From CAZUFB01 sp048173955 (GTDB lineage Bacteria; Actinomycetota; Coriobacteriia; Coriobacteriales; UMGS124), in the NCBI GenBank assembly GCA_048173955.1, contig DBEYOB010000142.1, forward strand, positions 1 through 57,623: DNA of 57,623 nt, written 5' to 3'. The notes beneath the pieces are model-generated. The model was not told the DNA's origin and did not search any database. It saw only the letters and a list, made by a program, of their open reading frames with translations. Below are positions 25,122 to 34,400 of this stretch, piece by piece (the stretch's first letter is position 1; each line of letters begins with the position of its first letter). A program made the translations under genes and the position numbers.

Positions 25122-25667
25122 ATGGTCATCATGGGGATCGACCCGGGTCTCGCCAACACGGGCTGGGGGGTCGTCGAGTCGCGCGGGACGCAGTGCCGCG
25201 CACGGGCGTACGGCTGCATCCACACCGAGCGCGACGAGCCGACGCCGGCCCGCCTCAAGCGCATCTACGACGAGATCGGCCGCGTCATCGAGCGCTACGG
25301 GCCCCAGGAGGTCGCCGTCGAGGAGGTCTTCCTCTGCGCGAACACCCAGAGCGCCATAGCGACCGCCCAGGCGCGCGGCGCCGCCCTGGTGGCGTGCTCG
25401 TCGTGCGACCTGGTCATCGGCGAGTACACGCCCATGCAGATCAAGCAGGCCGTCGCGGGAACCGGGGCTGCGGAGAAGGGCCAGGTCCAATACATGGTCA
25501 AGGCACTGCTCCATCTGGAGCAGGAGCCCCGGCCCGACCACTGCGCCGACGCGCTCGCCGCCGCCATCTGCCACGCCCACCTGGGGGCCTGGCGCCGCCT
25601 GAGCCACGAGCAGAACCTCGCCCGCCCCGCCGCGGGCTCGTATCGGGAAAGGGGGACGCGCCTGTGA
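25122..25667 (+). CDS. ruvC: Holliday junction resolvase RuvC
   Basis: A 181-residue endonuclease that cuts four-way DNA junctions during recombination repair. The first catalytic Asp is in IMGIDPGLANTGWGV (Asp7), the Glu is in VAVEEVF (about residue 67) and the C-terminal acidic pair is in RPDHCADALAAAICH. The motif GTGAAEKGQVQ matches the junction-contacting loop. GGGGAGGAGG precedes the ATG at 25122. The stop overlaps the ruvA start (GTGA), so translation is coupled. It is the first gene of the ruvCAB operon, under the LexA-type box. Confidence 0.96.
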   Translation: MVIMGIDPGLANTGWGVVESRGTQCRARAYGCIHTERDEPTPARLKRIYDEIGRVIERYGPQEVAVEEVFLCANTQSAIATAQARGAALVACSSCDLVIGEYTPMQIKQAVAGTGAAEKGQVQYMVKALLHLEQEPRPDHCADALAAAICHAHLGAWRRLSHEQNLARPAAGSYRERGTRL

Positions 25668-26275
25668 TTGCGTTCGTGAGGGGCACCGTTGCCGAGAAGA
25701 CCCTGACGGAGGCGGTGGTCGATGTCGGGGGCGTCGGATACGCGTGCGGCATCTCGGCGTCGACGTCCGCCTCCCTGCCGGCGCCCGGCTCCGCCGAGGA
25801 ATGCCGACTGTACACCCACCTGCAGGTGCGCGACGACGGCGTCGCGCTCTATGGGTTCGCCACGCGCGAGGAGCGCACCGTCTTCGAGCGCCTCATCGCC
25901 ATCACGGGGGTGGGTCCCAAGCTCGCCCTCGCCGTCCTGAGCTCGTTTTCCCCCGATGCGCTGCGCGAGGTCGTGGCCGCGGGCGACGAAAAGCGCATGG
26001 CGACGGTCCCCGGGGTCGGCAAGAAGACGGCCTCGCGCATGATCCTCGAGCTCAAGGACGCCCTGAAGACGGATCTGCTCGGTTCGTCCGCCATGCTGCC
26101 CGGCATGGGCGCGCCGGTGCAGGGTGCCGCGCTCGACGAGGCGTCTGCGGCGCTTTTGTCGATGGGCTTCACGGCCGCCGAGTGCGAGGTAGCGCTCAAG
26201 GGGTATGATGGCCCGCAGGACGACGTGTCCGCGGCGGTCACCTACGCCCTCAAACGTCTGGGGAGTGCGAGCTGA
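25664..26275 (+). CDS. ruvA: Holliday junction branch migration protein RuvA
   Basis: A 203-residue protein with the three RuvA domains: an N-terminal OB-fold (MIAFVRGTV...VDVGGVGYACG), tandem helix-hairpin-helix motifs (LIAITGVGPKLALAVL and MATVPGVGKKTASRMILEL) and a C-terminal UBA-like domain (ASAALLSMGFTAAECEVALKG) that contacts RuvB. It starts at GTG, overlapping the ruvC stop by three bases. Its own stop overlaps the ruvB ATG (TGATG). The protein holds the Holliday junction flat so that RuvB can drive branch migration. Confidence 0.96.
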   Translation: MIAFVRGTVAEKTLTEAVVDVGGVGYACGISASTSASLPAPGSAEECRLYTHLQVRDDGVALYGFATREERTVFERLIAITGVGPKLALAVLSSFSPDALREVVAAGDEKRMATVPGVGKKTASRMILELKDALKTDLLGSSAMLPGMGAPVQGAALDEASAALLSMGFTAAECEVALKGYDGPQDDVSAAVTYALKRLGSAS

Positions 26276-27324
26276 TGTGGGAAGCAGAAGAGAAGGACCT
26301 GTGGGGCGACGCCCCGCGCTCCCGTGAGCGCGCGGTCGCCCCGGAGCTGACCGAGGAAGACCTCGAGGTCGATCGAAAGCTGCGGCCGCAGCTCCTGTCC
26401 GACTATATCGGCCAGGAGCGCGTGAAGCAGACCCTCCACGTCGCCATCGACGCCGCCAAGCAGCGCGGCGAGACGCTCGACCACCTTCTGTTCTTCGGCC
26501 CGCCCGGTTTGGGCAAGACGACGCTGGCCACCGTGGTCGCCAACGAGATGGGTGCGTCGGTGCGCACCACGTCGGGCCCGGCCATCGAGCGCACGGGCGA
26601 CCTCGCCGCTATCCTCACCAATCTGCAGGAGGGCGACGTCCTGTTCATCGACGAGATCCACCGTCTCAACCACGCGGTCGAGGAGGTCCTCTATCCGGCG
26701 ATGGAGGACTTCGTGCTCGACATCGTGATCGGCAAGGGGCCGGCGGCGCGCTCCATCCGCCTCGACATCCCCCGGTTCACCCTCATAGGGGCGACGACGC
26801 GCTCGGGGCTTCTGACCGGACCCCTGCGCGACCGCTTCGGCATCAACGCGCGGCTCGACTACTACACGGTCGAGGAGCTCGCCCGCATCGTCGAGCGTTC
26901 GGCGCGAATCCTGAACGTCCCGATCGACGCCGACGGGGCGGTCGAGATAGCGAGCCGCAGCCGCGGGACGCCCCGCCTGGCGAACCGACTGCTCAAGCGC
27001 GTCCGCGACTACGCCCAGGTGCGCCGCGACGGGGTGGTGAGCGCCGCGGTCGCCATGGAGGCGCTCTCGTTCTTCGAGGTGGACGAGATGGGCCTCGACT
27101 GGATGGACAACAAGATCCTCACGACCCTCGCCGTGACCTTTGCGGGCAGGCCGGTCGGCCTGTCGACGCTCGCGAGCGCCGTGGGCGAGGATCCCGGCAC
27201 GGTGGAGGACATGTTCGAGCCGTTTCTGCTGCAGCAGGGCCTGATCGACCGCACCTCCAAAGGGCGCGTCGCCACGCCGCGCGCCTACGAGCACCTCGGC
27301 CTCCCGGTTCCCGGGTCGCAGTAG
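26275..27324 (+). CDS. ruvB: Holliday junction DNA helicase RuvB
   Basis: A 349-residue AAA+ motor that pumps DNA through the RuvA-bound junction. Walker A is GPPGLGKTT (residues 75-83) and Walker B is IDEIH (125-129). Sensor 1 lies in TLIGATTRSGLLTGPLRDRF, which also contains the arginine finger region. The C-terminal winged helix includes DNKILTTLAVTFAGRPVGL. An N-terminal extension of about 25 acidic residues is common in actinobacterial RuvB. The start overlaps the ruvA stop. Together with ruvC and ruvA it forms a three-gene SOS-regulated unit. Confidence 0.97.
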   Translation: MWEAEEKDLWGDAPRSRERAVAPELTEEDLEVDRKLRPQLLSDYIGQERVKQTLHVAIDAAKQRGETLDHLLFFGPPGLGKTTLATVVANEMGASVRTTSGPAIERTGDLAAILTNLQEGDVLFIDEIHRLNHAVEEVLYPAMEDFVLDIVIGKGPAARSIRLDIPRFTLIGATTRSGLLTGPLRDRFGINARLDYYTVEELARIVERSARILNVPIDADGAVEIASRSRGTPRLANRLLKRVRDYAQVRRDGVVSAAVAMEALSFFEVDEMGLDWMDNKILTTLAVTFAGRPVGLSTLASAVGEDPGTVEDMFEPFLLQQGLIDRTSKGRVATPRAYEHLGLPVPGSQ

Positions 27325-27397
27325 GGCGTGGTCCGCGGGCGCGCCGCGCGTCCGCGTCGTGCCGGCCGCAGGTGGCCGGGGGAAGGAGTCTGTTCTC

Positions 27398-27796
27398 GTG
27401 TCGATCCGCAACGACTACCTGCTGGACATGATCGCCCGCTACGTGGAGAGCATCCTCGCCGGGTTCGGCAAGGCCAAGGCGGGCCTCTCCGACGACGCCG
27501 TCGACGCGTACGAGCACGTCGCGGGCGACGTCCTCGACATGGACGCCGCGACCGCGCTCGCCCTCTCGCCTGCATCTCTGGTGACGATGATGCGCATCTC
27601 CGCCGTCGACGAGAGCCTTGCGGTCTACGCCGTCTATGCGCTCGAGCGGGCCGCCGAGATATACGATGCCGAAGGGGACGCGCTCGGCCAGGTGCGCCAC
27701 GCCCAGGCCGCCGCCGTGGCCGACGCGTACGGCTTCCCCGTCGCCTCGGTGCCGCCCGAGGTCGAGGAGGAGCTTGCCAAGGAGGAAGGCCGCTGA
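27398..27796 (+). CDS. Small conserved helical protein (DUF6483-like)
   Basis: A 132-residue, mostly helical, acidic protein. The N-terminus (SIRNDYLLDMIARYVESIL) resembles the DUF6483 group of small Gram-positive proteins, whose function is unknown. I see no signal peptide, membrane segment or metal motif. It starts at GTG, 9 bases after GGAAGGAG. It lies 73 bp after ruvB on the same strand, so it may be read from the ruv promoter, but nothing links it to recombination. The C-terminus is Glu-rich. Coding status is supported by a good ribosome binding site and codon bias; function is not assigned. Confidence 0.65.
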   Translation: MSIRNDYLLDMIARYVESILAGFGKAKAGLSDDAVDAYEHVAGDVLDMDAATALALSPASLVTMMRISAVDESLAVYAVYALERAAEIYDAEGDALGQVRHAQAAAVADAYGFPVASVPPEVEEELAKEEGR

Positions 27797-27966
27797 CTGG
27801 CCCGCGCTCGCCGTCCGTCTGCCGCCGGGGTGGTTGCGGCTGCCAGCTTTTGGCGTTTGAGGCCCCGGAGGGGGCGGTGGGCGTGCGACAATGGGACCAT
27901 CCTGAAAACCCGCCTGACCGGTTTCTGCCGCGCCGCCGCGAGCGGTCGCGCAGGGAGAGGAGCCCC

Positions 27967-29634
27967 ATGCTGAGCGACATCGAGATTGCGCAGTCCGTCA
28001 CTCCGAAAGACATCGGCGAGGTCGCGGCCTCCCTCGGCATCGAGGAGCGCTACCTCGAGCGCTACGGGAACGCCAAGGCGAAGGTCGACTACAACCTTCT
28101 CCGCGAGGGGTCGCATGCGCCCGGCAAGCTCGTGCTGGTGACCGCGATCAACCCCACGCCTGCCGGCGAGGGAAAGACGACCACCACCATCGGCCTGGCG
28201 GACGCGCTCGCACGCCTCGGCAAGAAGGTCGTCGTGGCGCTGCGTGAGCCGAGCCTCGGCCCGGTCTTCGGCGTCAAGGGCGGCGCGGCGGGAGGCGGTC
28301 GCGCCCAGGTCATCCCCATGGAGGACATCAACCTCCACTTCACGGGCGACTTCCATGCGATCGGCGCGGCGAACAACCTGCTCGCCGCCATGCTCGACAA
28401 CCACATCCAGCAGGGCAACCAGCTCGGCATCGACCCGCGCCAGATCACCTGGAAGCGTGCGGTCGACATGAACGACCGCCAGCTGCGCTTCGTCGTCGAC
28501 GGCCTGGGCGGCAAGGCCAACGGCACGCCGCGCGAGGACGGCTTCGACATCACGGTGGCCTCCGAGATCATGGCGGTGCTGTGCCTCTCGCAGGACATCC
28601 CCGACCTCAAGGCACGCCTTTCCCGCATCGTGGTCGGCTACACCTACGCCGGCAAGCCCGTCACCGCGGGCGACCTCAAGGCGACCGGCGCGATGGCTGC
28701 GCTGCTCAAGGACGCGCTCAAGCCCAACCTGGTGCAGACCCTCGAGGGCACGCCCGCCTTCGTCCACTGCGGCCCCTTCGCCAACATCGCCCACGGCTGC
28801 AACTCGGTCATGGCGACGCGCATGGCCATGGCGCTCGGCGACATCGCCGTCACCGAGGCGGGCTTCGGCGCCGACCTGGGCGCCGAGAAGTTCTGCGACA
28901 TCAAGTGCCGCATGGCGGGCATCGAGCCCAACGCCGTCGTGGTCGTGGCCACGGTCAAGGCGCTCAAGATGAACGGCGGCGTCGCCAAGGCCGACCTCGC
29001 CGCGGAGAACCTCGAGGCGCTCGAGGCGGGCCTGCCCAACCTGCTGCAACATGTCGCCAACATGAACGAGGTCTTCGGCATGCCGACGGTCGTGGCGATC
29101 AACCGCCATCCCACCGACACCGCGGCGGAGCTCGAGCTCGTCGAGCGCCGCTGCGGGGAGCTCGGCGTCAACGCCGTGCTCTCCGAGGTGTGGGCCGAGG
29201 GCGGCGAGGGCGGCATCAAGCTCGCCGAGGAGGTCCTGCGCCTGGTCGAGCAGCCGAGCAAGCTCTCCTTCTCCTACCCCACCGGCGCCGACATCGCCGA
29301 GGCGATCGAGGCGGTCGCCACGAAGGTCTACCATGCCGACGGCGTCGACTTCACCCCGCAGGCGCAGAAGCAGCTCGACACCCTGCGGGCGAACGGCTTC
29401 GGTAACCTGCCCGTGTGCATCGCCAAGACCCAGTACAGCTTCAGCGACGATCCCGCGAAGCTCGGCGCGCCGCGCGGCTTCCGCATCACGGTGCGCGAGG
29501 TCAAGGTGTCCGCAGGCGCCGGGTTCGTGGTCGCCCTCACCGGTGCGGTCATGACGATGCCCGGCCTTCCCAAGGTCCCGGCGGCCGAGAAGATCGACGT
29601 GGACGAGACGGGCCGCATCACCGGTCTGTTCTAA
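27967..29634 (+). CDS. fhs: Formate--tetrahydrofolate ligase
   Basis: A 555-residue enzyme that joins formate to tetrahydrofolate with ATP, giving 10-formyl-THF for purine synthesis, initiator tRNA or the methyl branch of one-carbon metabolism. The P-loop TPAGEGKTTTTIG is near residue 65. Other family signatures are REPSLGPVFGVKGGAAGGG and DIKCRMAG...NAVVVVATVKALKMNGG. The length is canonical. The ATG at 27967 follows AGGGAGAGGAG. folD lies 193 bp downstream, which makes a one-carbon gene pair. CODH/acetyl-CoA synthase genes are not in the window, so acetogenesis cannot be inferred. Confidence 0.96.
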   Translation: MLSDIEIAQSVTPKDIGEVAASLGIEERYLERYGNAKAKVDYNLLREGSHAPGKLVLVTAINPTPAGEGKTTTTIGLADALARLGKKVVVALREPSLGPVFGVKGGAAGGGRAQVIPMEDINLHFTGDFHAIGAANNLLAAMLDNHIQQGNQLGIDPRQITWKRAVDMNDRQLRFVVDGLGGKANGTPREDGFDITVASEIMAVLCLSQDIPDLKARLSRIVVGYTYAGKPVTAGDLKATGAMAALLKDALKPNLVQTLEGTPAFVHCGPFANIAHGCNSVMATRMAMALGDIAVTEAGFGADLGAEKFCDIKCRMAGIEPNAVVVVATVKALKMNGGVAKADLAAENLEALEAGLPNLLQHVANMNEVFGMPTVVAINRHPTDTAAELELVERRCGELGVNAVLSEVWAEGGEGGIKLAEEVLRLVEQPSKLSFSYPTGADIAEAIEAVATKVYHADGVDFTPQAQKQLDTLRANGFGNLPVCIAKTQYSFSDDPAKLGAPRGFRITVREVKVSAGAGFVVALTGAVMTMPGLPKVPAAEKIDVDETGRITGLF

Positions 29635-29723
29635 CGGCAGGGCCGGCGGGGGAGCGCGCCCGCGTTGGCAGCGACGCGGAGCCTTCCCTGCGGCGCCTTG
29701 TCCGTTTTGTCCGAACATCCTGT

Positions 29724-29756
29724 GCGCCCGGCTGGCATCCCGTGCGAGCCGGGCGC
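29724..29756 (+). terminator. GC hairpin between fhs and folD
   Basis: GCGCCCGGCT (29724-29733) pairs exactly with AGCCGGGCGC (29747-29756). It is about 90 bp after fhs and 70 bp before folD. No U-run follows, so it could be a partial terminator or a processing structure. Confidence 0.4.
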
Positions 29757-29827
29757 GCGTGCAACCGAGGTTTCCCCATAGGGCGCGGCGCGTCCGGGGA
29801 TGCCGAAACAAACAGAAAGGAACGCCC

Positions 29828-30697
29828 ATGGCCACGGTCCTCGATGGCAAGGCTGTCGCCGCCAAAGTGAAGCGCGAGGTTGCGGTCCGCGTCGCCGCCC
29901 TGAAGGAGAAGGGGCATCCCTGCGGGCTTGCCGTGGTGCTCGTGGGCGACGACCCGGCGAGCTCGGTCTACGTGCGCAACAAGCGCAAGGACTGCGCCGA
30001 ATGCGGCATCGACGCCCACGACTTCGACTTGCCGGCGACCTGCAGCCAGGCCGAGCTCGAGGCCTTGCTCGACCGTCTCAACGCCGACCCGGCGGTAAGC
30101 GGCATCCTCGTGCAGATGCCGCTGCCGTGCCATCTCGACGCCGAGGCGGCCATCGCGCACATCTCGCCCGAGAAGGACGTCGACGGGTTCCATCCCGTGA
30201 ACCTCGGCCGCCTTGTGCGCGGCATCCCCGGCCCGCGGCCCTGCACGCCCGCCGGGGTGATGCGCCTGCTCGCCGAACACGGCATCGACGTCGCCGGCAA
30301 GGAGGCCGTGGTGCTCGGTCGCTCGACGATCGTGGGCAAGCCCATGGCGCTCATGCTCCTCGCCCACGACGCGACGGTCACGATCTGCCACAGCCGCACC
30401 CCCAACAAGGCCGAAACCTCCCATCGCGCCGACATCGTGATCAGCGCGATCGGCCATGCGAAGGTCGTCAAGGCCGACTGGATGCGCGAGGGTGCCGTGG
30501 TCGTCGACGTGGGCATGAACCGCGACGAGGACGGCAGGCTGTGCGGCGACGTCGACTATGCCGAGGTGGAGCCCGCTGCGAGTGCGATCACCCCGGTGCC
30601 GGGCGGCGTGGGTCCCATGACGCGGGCGATGCTCATGCTCAACACCGTGACCGCGGCCGAGCGCCTCGTGGGCATGCCGAGCCCCTGGCCGTGCTAG
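29828..30697 (+). CDS. folD: Bifunctional methylene-THF dehydrogenase / methenyl-THF cyclohydrolase
   Basis: A 289-residue enzyme interconverting methylene-, methenyl- and 10-formyl-tetrahydrofolate with NADP. The catalytic Tyr and Lys are in SVYVRNKRKDC, the substrate loop is GILVQMPLPCHLD, the cofactor motif is VLGRSTIVGKPMALML and the C-terminal signature is TPVPGGVGPMTRAM. Length and motif order are normal. GAAAGGAACGCCC precedes the ATG. It continues the one-carbon pathway begun by fhs and ends just before a strong terminator hairpin. Confidence 0.96.
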   Translation: MATVLDGKAVAAKVKREVAVRVAALKEKGHPCGLAVVLVGDDPASSVYVRNKRKDCAECGIDAHDFDLPATCSQAELEALLDRLNADPAVSGILVQMPLPCHLDAEAAIAHISPEKDVDGFHPVNLGRLVRGIPGPRPCTPAGVMRLLAEHGIDVAGKEAVVLGRSTIVGKPMALMLLAHDATVTICHSRTPNKAETSHRADIVISAIGHAKVVKADWMREGAVVVDVGMNRDEDGRLCGDVDYAEVEPAASAITPVPGGVGPMTRAMLMLNTVTAAERLVGMPSPWPC

Positions 30698-30794
30698 CGG
30701 TGGCGGCGCGTCGGGTCCTGTGCGGCCTGGCGGCGCCGTGCGGTAGCCGGCATGCGAGGGGACCTCGAGTTCTGACATACCGTAAACCCGTCTC

Positions 30795-30830
30795 ATACAC
30801 CGATGCCCGCTGTTGCGGGCATCGGTGTAT
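30795..30830 (+). terminator. Strong terminator hairpin after folD
   Basis: ATACACCGATGCCCGC (30795-30810) pairs perfectly over 16 bp with its complement at 30815-30830, around a TGTT loop. It is about 100 bp after folD and separates the one-carbon genes from the reductase modules. Confidence 0.75.
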
Positions 30831-30873
30831 TGACAAGGGTTTTATCAGCAAAAACGGCACGGGATGAGAGGGG

Positions 30874-30889
30874 GTCTAGACAATTAGAC
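30874..30889. promoter_or_regulatory. Inverted repeat upstream of the first flavin reductase
   Basis: GTCTAGACAATTAGAC holds the inverted pair GTCTA/TAGAC around six bases and includes the palindrome GTCTAGAC. It is about 110 bp before the reductase start codon, a suitable position for a LuxR-family dimer. Assignment as operator is inference. Confidence 0.35.
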
Positions 30890-30996
30890 AGCTCGGGTCG
30901 ATGATGTGCGGCCGCAGCGCGGCGATGATGGGGGCGTCCGATGGATGCGGTGCGGGCACAGGTTCCGCACCGCCGCAACACGAAAGGATGCAGCCA

Positions 30997-32613
30997 ATGT
31001 CCCACGCTTCCGCTACGATCACCCGCCGCGGTTTTCTCGCCACCGCCGGTGCCGCTGCCGCCTCCGTCGCGGTCGCCGCGCCGCTCACCCATGCCGTTGC
31101 CGCCGAGGATGCCGCGGCGGACTCGTGTGTGCCGAGCTTCCTGGTGAAGCCCGAACCCATCACCGAGTTCGCCGAGACCCACGAGTTCGACGTCGTCGTG
31201 GTTGGCGCCGGCGAGTCTGGCCTGTCGGCCGCCCACACCGCGCTTGAGGGCGGCTGTGCGGTTGCCGTGGTGCAGAACATCGACACCCCGCTCACCACGG
31301 GCAACATGGCGGCCTCGGTCGACCTCGATCAGACCGACGAGGCGGGTGTCCAGGCATGCGTCGCCTTCATGCTCGAGAAGAACGCTTACCGCTCCAACCG
31401 CAAGCTGCTTGAGGCATGGGCGCACAACTCGCAGGAGGCCTTGGCCTGGTGGGAGCAGGCCGCCGCGGCCAACGGCGTCGAGTCGAAGCCCTACGACTCG
31501 CAAAAGGAGTACAACGGCTACACCTTCTACCTGCACGCCAACACCTACAACCATGTCGACGGCGCTCACAACGCCGCCGCGGCAGCCGTGGCCGTCCAGC
31601 TTGCGGCCGACGGCGTCGAGTTCTTCTACAATCACCCCGCCGTGCAGCTCCAGACCGCCGAGGACGGCTCGGTGGCCGGCGTCATCTGCCAGAACGCCGA
31701 CGGCGCCTACGTTCTGTTCACCGCCAAGAAGGGTGTCATCCTCGCAACGGGCGACTACTCGGGCAACGAAGAGATGCGCAACTACTATTGCCCCGATGTG
31801 CGCGGCTTTGCCCTGGGCACCCTGGTGCGCAACGGCAGCGGCCTGTGCATGGGCATGTGGGCCGGCGCCCAGATGGTCCCGATTAACCACAGCAAGATGG
31901 TGCACGGCGGCGGCGCCCTCACGCGTGTCCAGGTACCGTTCCTCAACCTCAACATCCACGGCGAGCGCTTCATGAACGAGACGCTGAGCTTCGCATACCT
32001 CAACAACCTGGTGCGCGACTATCTGGCCGAGTACAACTACGAGAACTCGATGGCAGCCAAGTTCTTCACCGTTATGCCGGCCAACTGGCTCGAACTCGCC
32101 GAGGGATGGGCCGAGCAGTACCCCAACGAGGTACAGCTGCGCGTCGGCAACATGCAGATGCCCGACGAGAGCCAGTTCGTCTCCGGCGAGACGTTTGAGG
32201 AGCTTGCCGCGAACATCAACGCCTACATGGTTGAGAACGAGTGGGAGATTGACCCGATTGACGAGCAGACCATCGTCGACTCCATCAACACCTACAACGA
32301 GCTGTGCGCCACCGGCGTCGACTCCGAGTTCGGCAAGCGCGCCGACTACCTGGTCGCCATCGAGCAGGGTCCCTACTACGCCATTCCGCGCGGCGCCAAC
32401 AGCCTGCCCGCCATCCTGGGCGGCCTGGTGGTCGACGAGAACCAGCAGTGCCTCGACGCCGAGCGCAACCCCATCCCCGGGTTCTTCGCGGTGGGCAACG
32501 CCTCGGGCCAGTTCTACGGCGGCGTGGACTACCCGATGGACATCGAGGGCCTCTCGATCGGCCGCGCCATCACGAGCGGCTATGTGACCGGCCGCTACGT
32601 GGCGAGCCTGTAG
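30997..32613 (+). CDS. Tat-exported FAD-binding reductase, module 1
   Basis: A 538-residue flavoprotein of the FAD-binding 2 / fumarate reductase flavoprotein superfamily (PF00890). The twin-arginine signal is TRRGFLATAG (Arg10-Arg11), followed by a hydrophobic Ala-rich stretch ending in AVAAED, so the folded enzyme is exported. The FAD motif is DVVVVGAGESGLSAAH; the C-terminal FAD segment is GFFAVGNASGQFYGGVDYP. There is no heme domain and no lipobox. Compared with Shewanella flavocytochrome c fumarate reductase, the catalytic Arg four residues after GERFMNE is Phe, and the substrate His and Arg near the C-terminus are absent. It is thus probably a reductase for another electron acceptor. 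GAAAGGATG precedes the ATG. A membrane LuxR regulator gene follows. Confidence 0.87.
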   Translation: MSHASATITRRGFLATAGAAAASVAVAAPLTHAVAAEDAAADSCVPSFLVKPEPITEFAETHEFDVVVVGAGESGLSAAHTALEGGCAVAVVQNIDTPLTTGNMAASVDLDQTDEAGVQACVAFMLEKNAYRSNRKLLEAWAHNSQEALAWWEQAAAANGVESKPYDSQKEYNGYTFYLHANTYNHVDGAHNAAAAAVAVQLAADGVEFFYNHPAVQLQTAEDGSVAGVICQNADGAYVLFTAKKGVILATGDYSGNEEMRNYYCPDVRGFALGTLVRNGSGLCMGMWAGAQMVPINHSKMVHGGGALTRVQVPFLNLNIHGERFMNETLSFAYLNNLVRDYLAEYNYENSMAAKFFTVMPANWLELAEGWAEQYPNEVQLRVGNMQMPDESQFVSGETFEELAANINAYMVENEWEIDPIDEQTIVDSINTYNELCATGVDSEFGKRADYLVAIEQGPYYAIPRGANSLPAILGGLVVDENQQCLDAERNPIPGFFAVGNASGQFYGGVDYPMDIEGLSIGRAITSGYVTGRYVASL

Positions 32614-32691
32614 GATTCGGCCCGCGGTCGGCGAAGTCCCGGCGCGACGTCTTCGGGGTTTCGTCCGAAGACCGCACAACCCCTCGAAGCA

Positions 32692-32739
32692 GCACGGCCC
32701 CGACGTCGCCCTTGGCGGCTCGGGGCCGTGCGGGTTTTT
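32692..32739 (+). terminator. Terminator between reductase 1 and its LuxR regulator
   Basis: GCACGGCCCCGA (32692-32703) pairs with TCGGGGCCGTGC (32720-32731) and is followed by GGGTTTTT. It is the clearest intrinsic terminator in the window and ends only 5 bp before the -10 element of the regulator. Confidence 0.85.
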
Positions 32740-32744
32740 GGCCG

Positions 32745-32750
32745 TATAAT
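32745..32750 (+). promoter_or_regulatory. -10 element TATAAT directly before the first luxR start (leaderless)
   Basis: A consensus TATAAT ends 7 bases before the ATG at 32758. A transcript starting about 7 bases later would begin at the start codon. There is no Shine-Dalgarno sequence, and no good -35 is visible because the terminator stem occupies that position. Confidence 0.6.
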
Positions 32751-32757
32751 AGGTTCC

Positions 32758-34245
32758 ATGAGACGCAGAGACGACATATCTCCCACCGCCGTTGACGGTC
32801 CGACCCACGACGGGGCGGTCGAGGACGCTGCCGCGCGCAGGCATCTTCCCTGGGGACCGTTCTCCTTGGCCTTTTTTGGCTTGGCGTTTGCCCGTGCCTG
32901 GGTTTCGCTCGTGTTCGTGGTGCCCGAGGCGTCTTCGCCGTTTTCGGCCCTTCCGCACGGTCTGTTCGACGTGGGCTACATCGCCTGCTCGATTGCGGCC
33001 GTCGCCTTTGCCCGGCGCATTGTCCCCTATGCCCGGCGGCGCTGGGCAATCTCGGCGACGCTGGGCGGTATGCTGCTTGCGTCACTCGCTTTCGTCGCGG
33101 GATCGGCGGTCCCTCCGCCTGTGGCGCCGGTGCTCGCCGCCGCAGCCGCCGTGCTGGGCGGCGCCGCCTTCCTCAGCTGCGCCCTGCTCAATGCCGAGGC
33201 GTTCGTCGGGGTAAGCGTCCTGCGCATCGCGCTGTACCTTGCGGGCTACAACCTGCTGGGCAGCGTGCTCGTCTTCTTTCTCGACGGCCTCGACGCCGTG
33301 CGCACGGCGCTTGCTGTCTTGGGGCTACCGGTCGTCGCAGTCGCCCTGTTCCGCGCAGCGTTGGATAGCCTGCCTGCGTGCGACCGCCAAAAGGCGGTCT
33401 ACCCGCGCTACGTCTTTCCCTGGAAGCTCATCGCGCTGTTTGCGCTCGTCTCGTTTGTGTACGGCCTGCGTTCCGAGAGTCTCGCTGCCGGCGCTGGTCG
33501 TCACGCATCGCTCTCGACTGCTCTGGTCGCAGCCATCGTCTTTGCGGCAGCATATTTCTTCCCCCAACGTTTCGACATCGCGCGGCTGTGCCGTGCCCCG
33601 CTGCCCGTCATTCTGTGCGGCGTTTTGCTGCTGCCCGTCGAGGGAATCGTCGGCCAGGTCGTCTCGTCGTATCTGGTGTCGGCCGGCTTCACCCTCATGA
33701 CGCTTTTGGTGAGCATCCTGCTCTACGACATGAGCAAGCGCACGGGTGTGGCCATTGTGCCCTTGATGGCGGCCAAGAGCGCCACGCAGGCCTTCGTGCT
33801 GGCGGGCGGCGCCCTTTCGGGCTGGCTGGACGGCGCGGCGGGCGCCCCGGGCGGCACGGCGGCGGTCTCCGTCGTGTGCGTGGCGCTGACGGCGGCGTTC
33901 TTCCTGCTGTTCTCCGAACGCGAGCTGATCGAGCGCTTTGGCATCAGGGTTCTTGCCCAGGGGTCGCTCGACGAGGGGGAGCGCCGCGAAGCCGGCATTT
34001 TGTCCCGCTGCGGCGAGTTGACGCGCGACCATCGCCTCACGCCGCGCGAGGAGGAGGTTTTGCGCGAGCTTGCCCAGCGCAAAGCTTCCAAGGAGATCAT
34101 GCGCAACCTCGTCATCGCGCCCGGCACGCTCAAGGCCCACACGCGCCATATCTACGAGAAGCTCGGCGTCCACAGCCGCGAGGAGCTCTATGCGTTGCTC
34201 GAAGGTTCGCGGTCGGAGGAGAGCGCCTCGGCAGCCTCCCGCTGA
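32758..34245 (+). CDS. Membrane-spanning LuxR-type regulator, module 1
   Basis: A 495-residue protein with a polytopic N-terminal membrane domain (about ten to twelve hydrophobic segments, residues 40-405) fused to a C-terminal LuxR/NarL helix-turn-helix (LTPREEEVLRELAQRKASKE, then APGTLKAHTRHIYEKLGVHS). Such regulators are abundant in Eggerthellaceae, where relatives control catechol dehydroxylases and other inducible reductases in Eggerthella lenta. The membrane part probably senses the substrate or a cell-surface signal directly. It follows reductase 1 and precedes reductase 2, so either could be its target; by analogy with modules 2 and 3 each reductase is followed by its regulator. The start was chosen from the TATAAT placement and the homologous N-terminus of the third copy. 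Confidence 0.85.
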   Translation: MRRRDDISPTAVDGPTHDGAVEDAAARRHLPWGPFSLAFFGLAFARAWVSLVFVVPEASSPFSALPHGLFDVGYIACSIAAVAFARRIVPYARRRWAISATLGGMLLASLAFVAGSAVPPPVAPVLAAAAAVLGGAAFLSCALLNAEAFVGVSVLRIALYLAGYNLLGSVLVFFLDGLDAVRTALAVLGLPVVAVALFRAALDSLPACDRQKAVYPRYVFPWKLIALFALVSFVYGLRSESLAAGAGRHASLSTALVAAIVFAAAYFFPQRFDIARLCRAPLPVILCGVLLLPVEGIVGQVVSSYLVSAGFTLMTLLVSILLYDMSKRTGVAIVPLMAAKSATQAFVLAGGALSGWLDGAAGAPGGTAAVSVVCVALTAAFFLLFSERELIERFGIRVLAQGSLDEGERREAGILSRCGELTRDHRLTPREEEVLRELAQRKASKEIMRNLVIAPGTLKAHTRHIYEKLGVHSREELYALLEGSRSEESASAASR

Positions 34246-34259
34246 TGGGGCTTTTTGGA

Positions 34260-34274
34260 TTGACTGATAGTCAA
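34260..34274. promoter_or_regulatory. Perfect palindrome TTGACT-GAT-AGTCAA
   Basis: An exact 6-3-6 inverted repeat 14 bp after the first luxR stop codon and about 290 bp before reductase 2. It could be an operator or a remnant. No function can be shown from sequence. Confidence 0.35.
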
Positions 34275-34400
34275 CATTGTACGAGAACCCCGACGCGAGG
34301 CACCCCGTTGCGGTGCGCCCATGCGTCGCATGCGCCCGCCGCCGCGTGAGGCGTTGTCCCTTGAAAATCGCCGCATAGCTTTCTACCGGCTCCTTTGTCC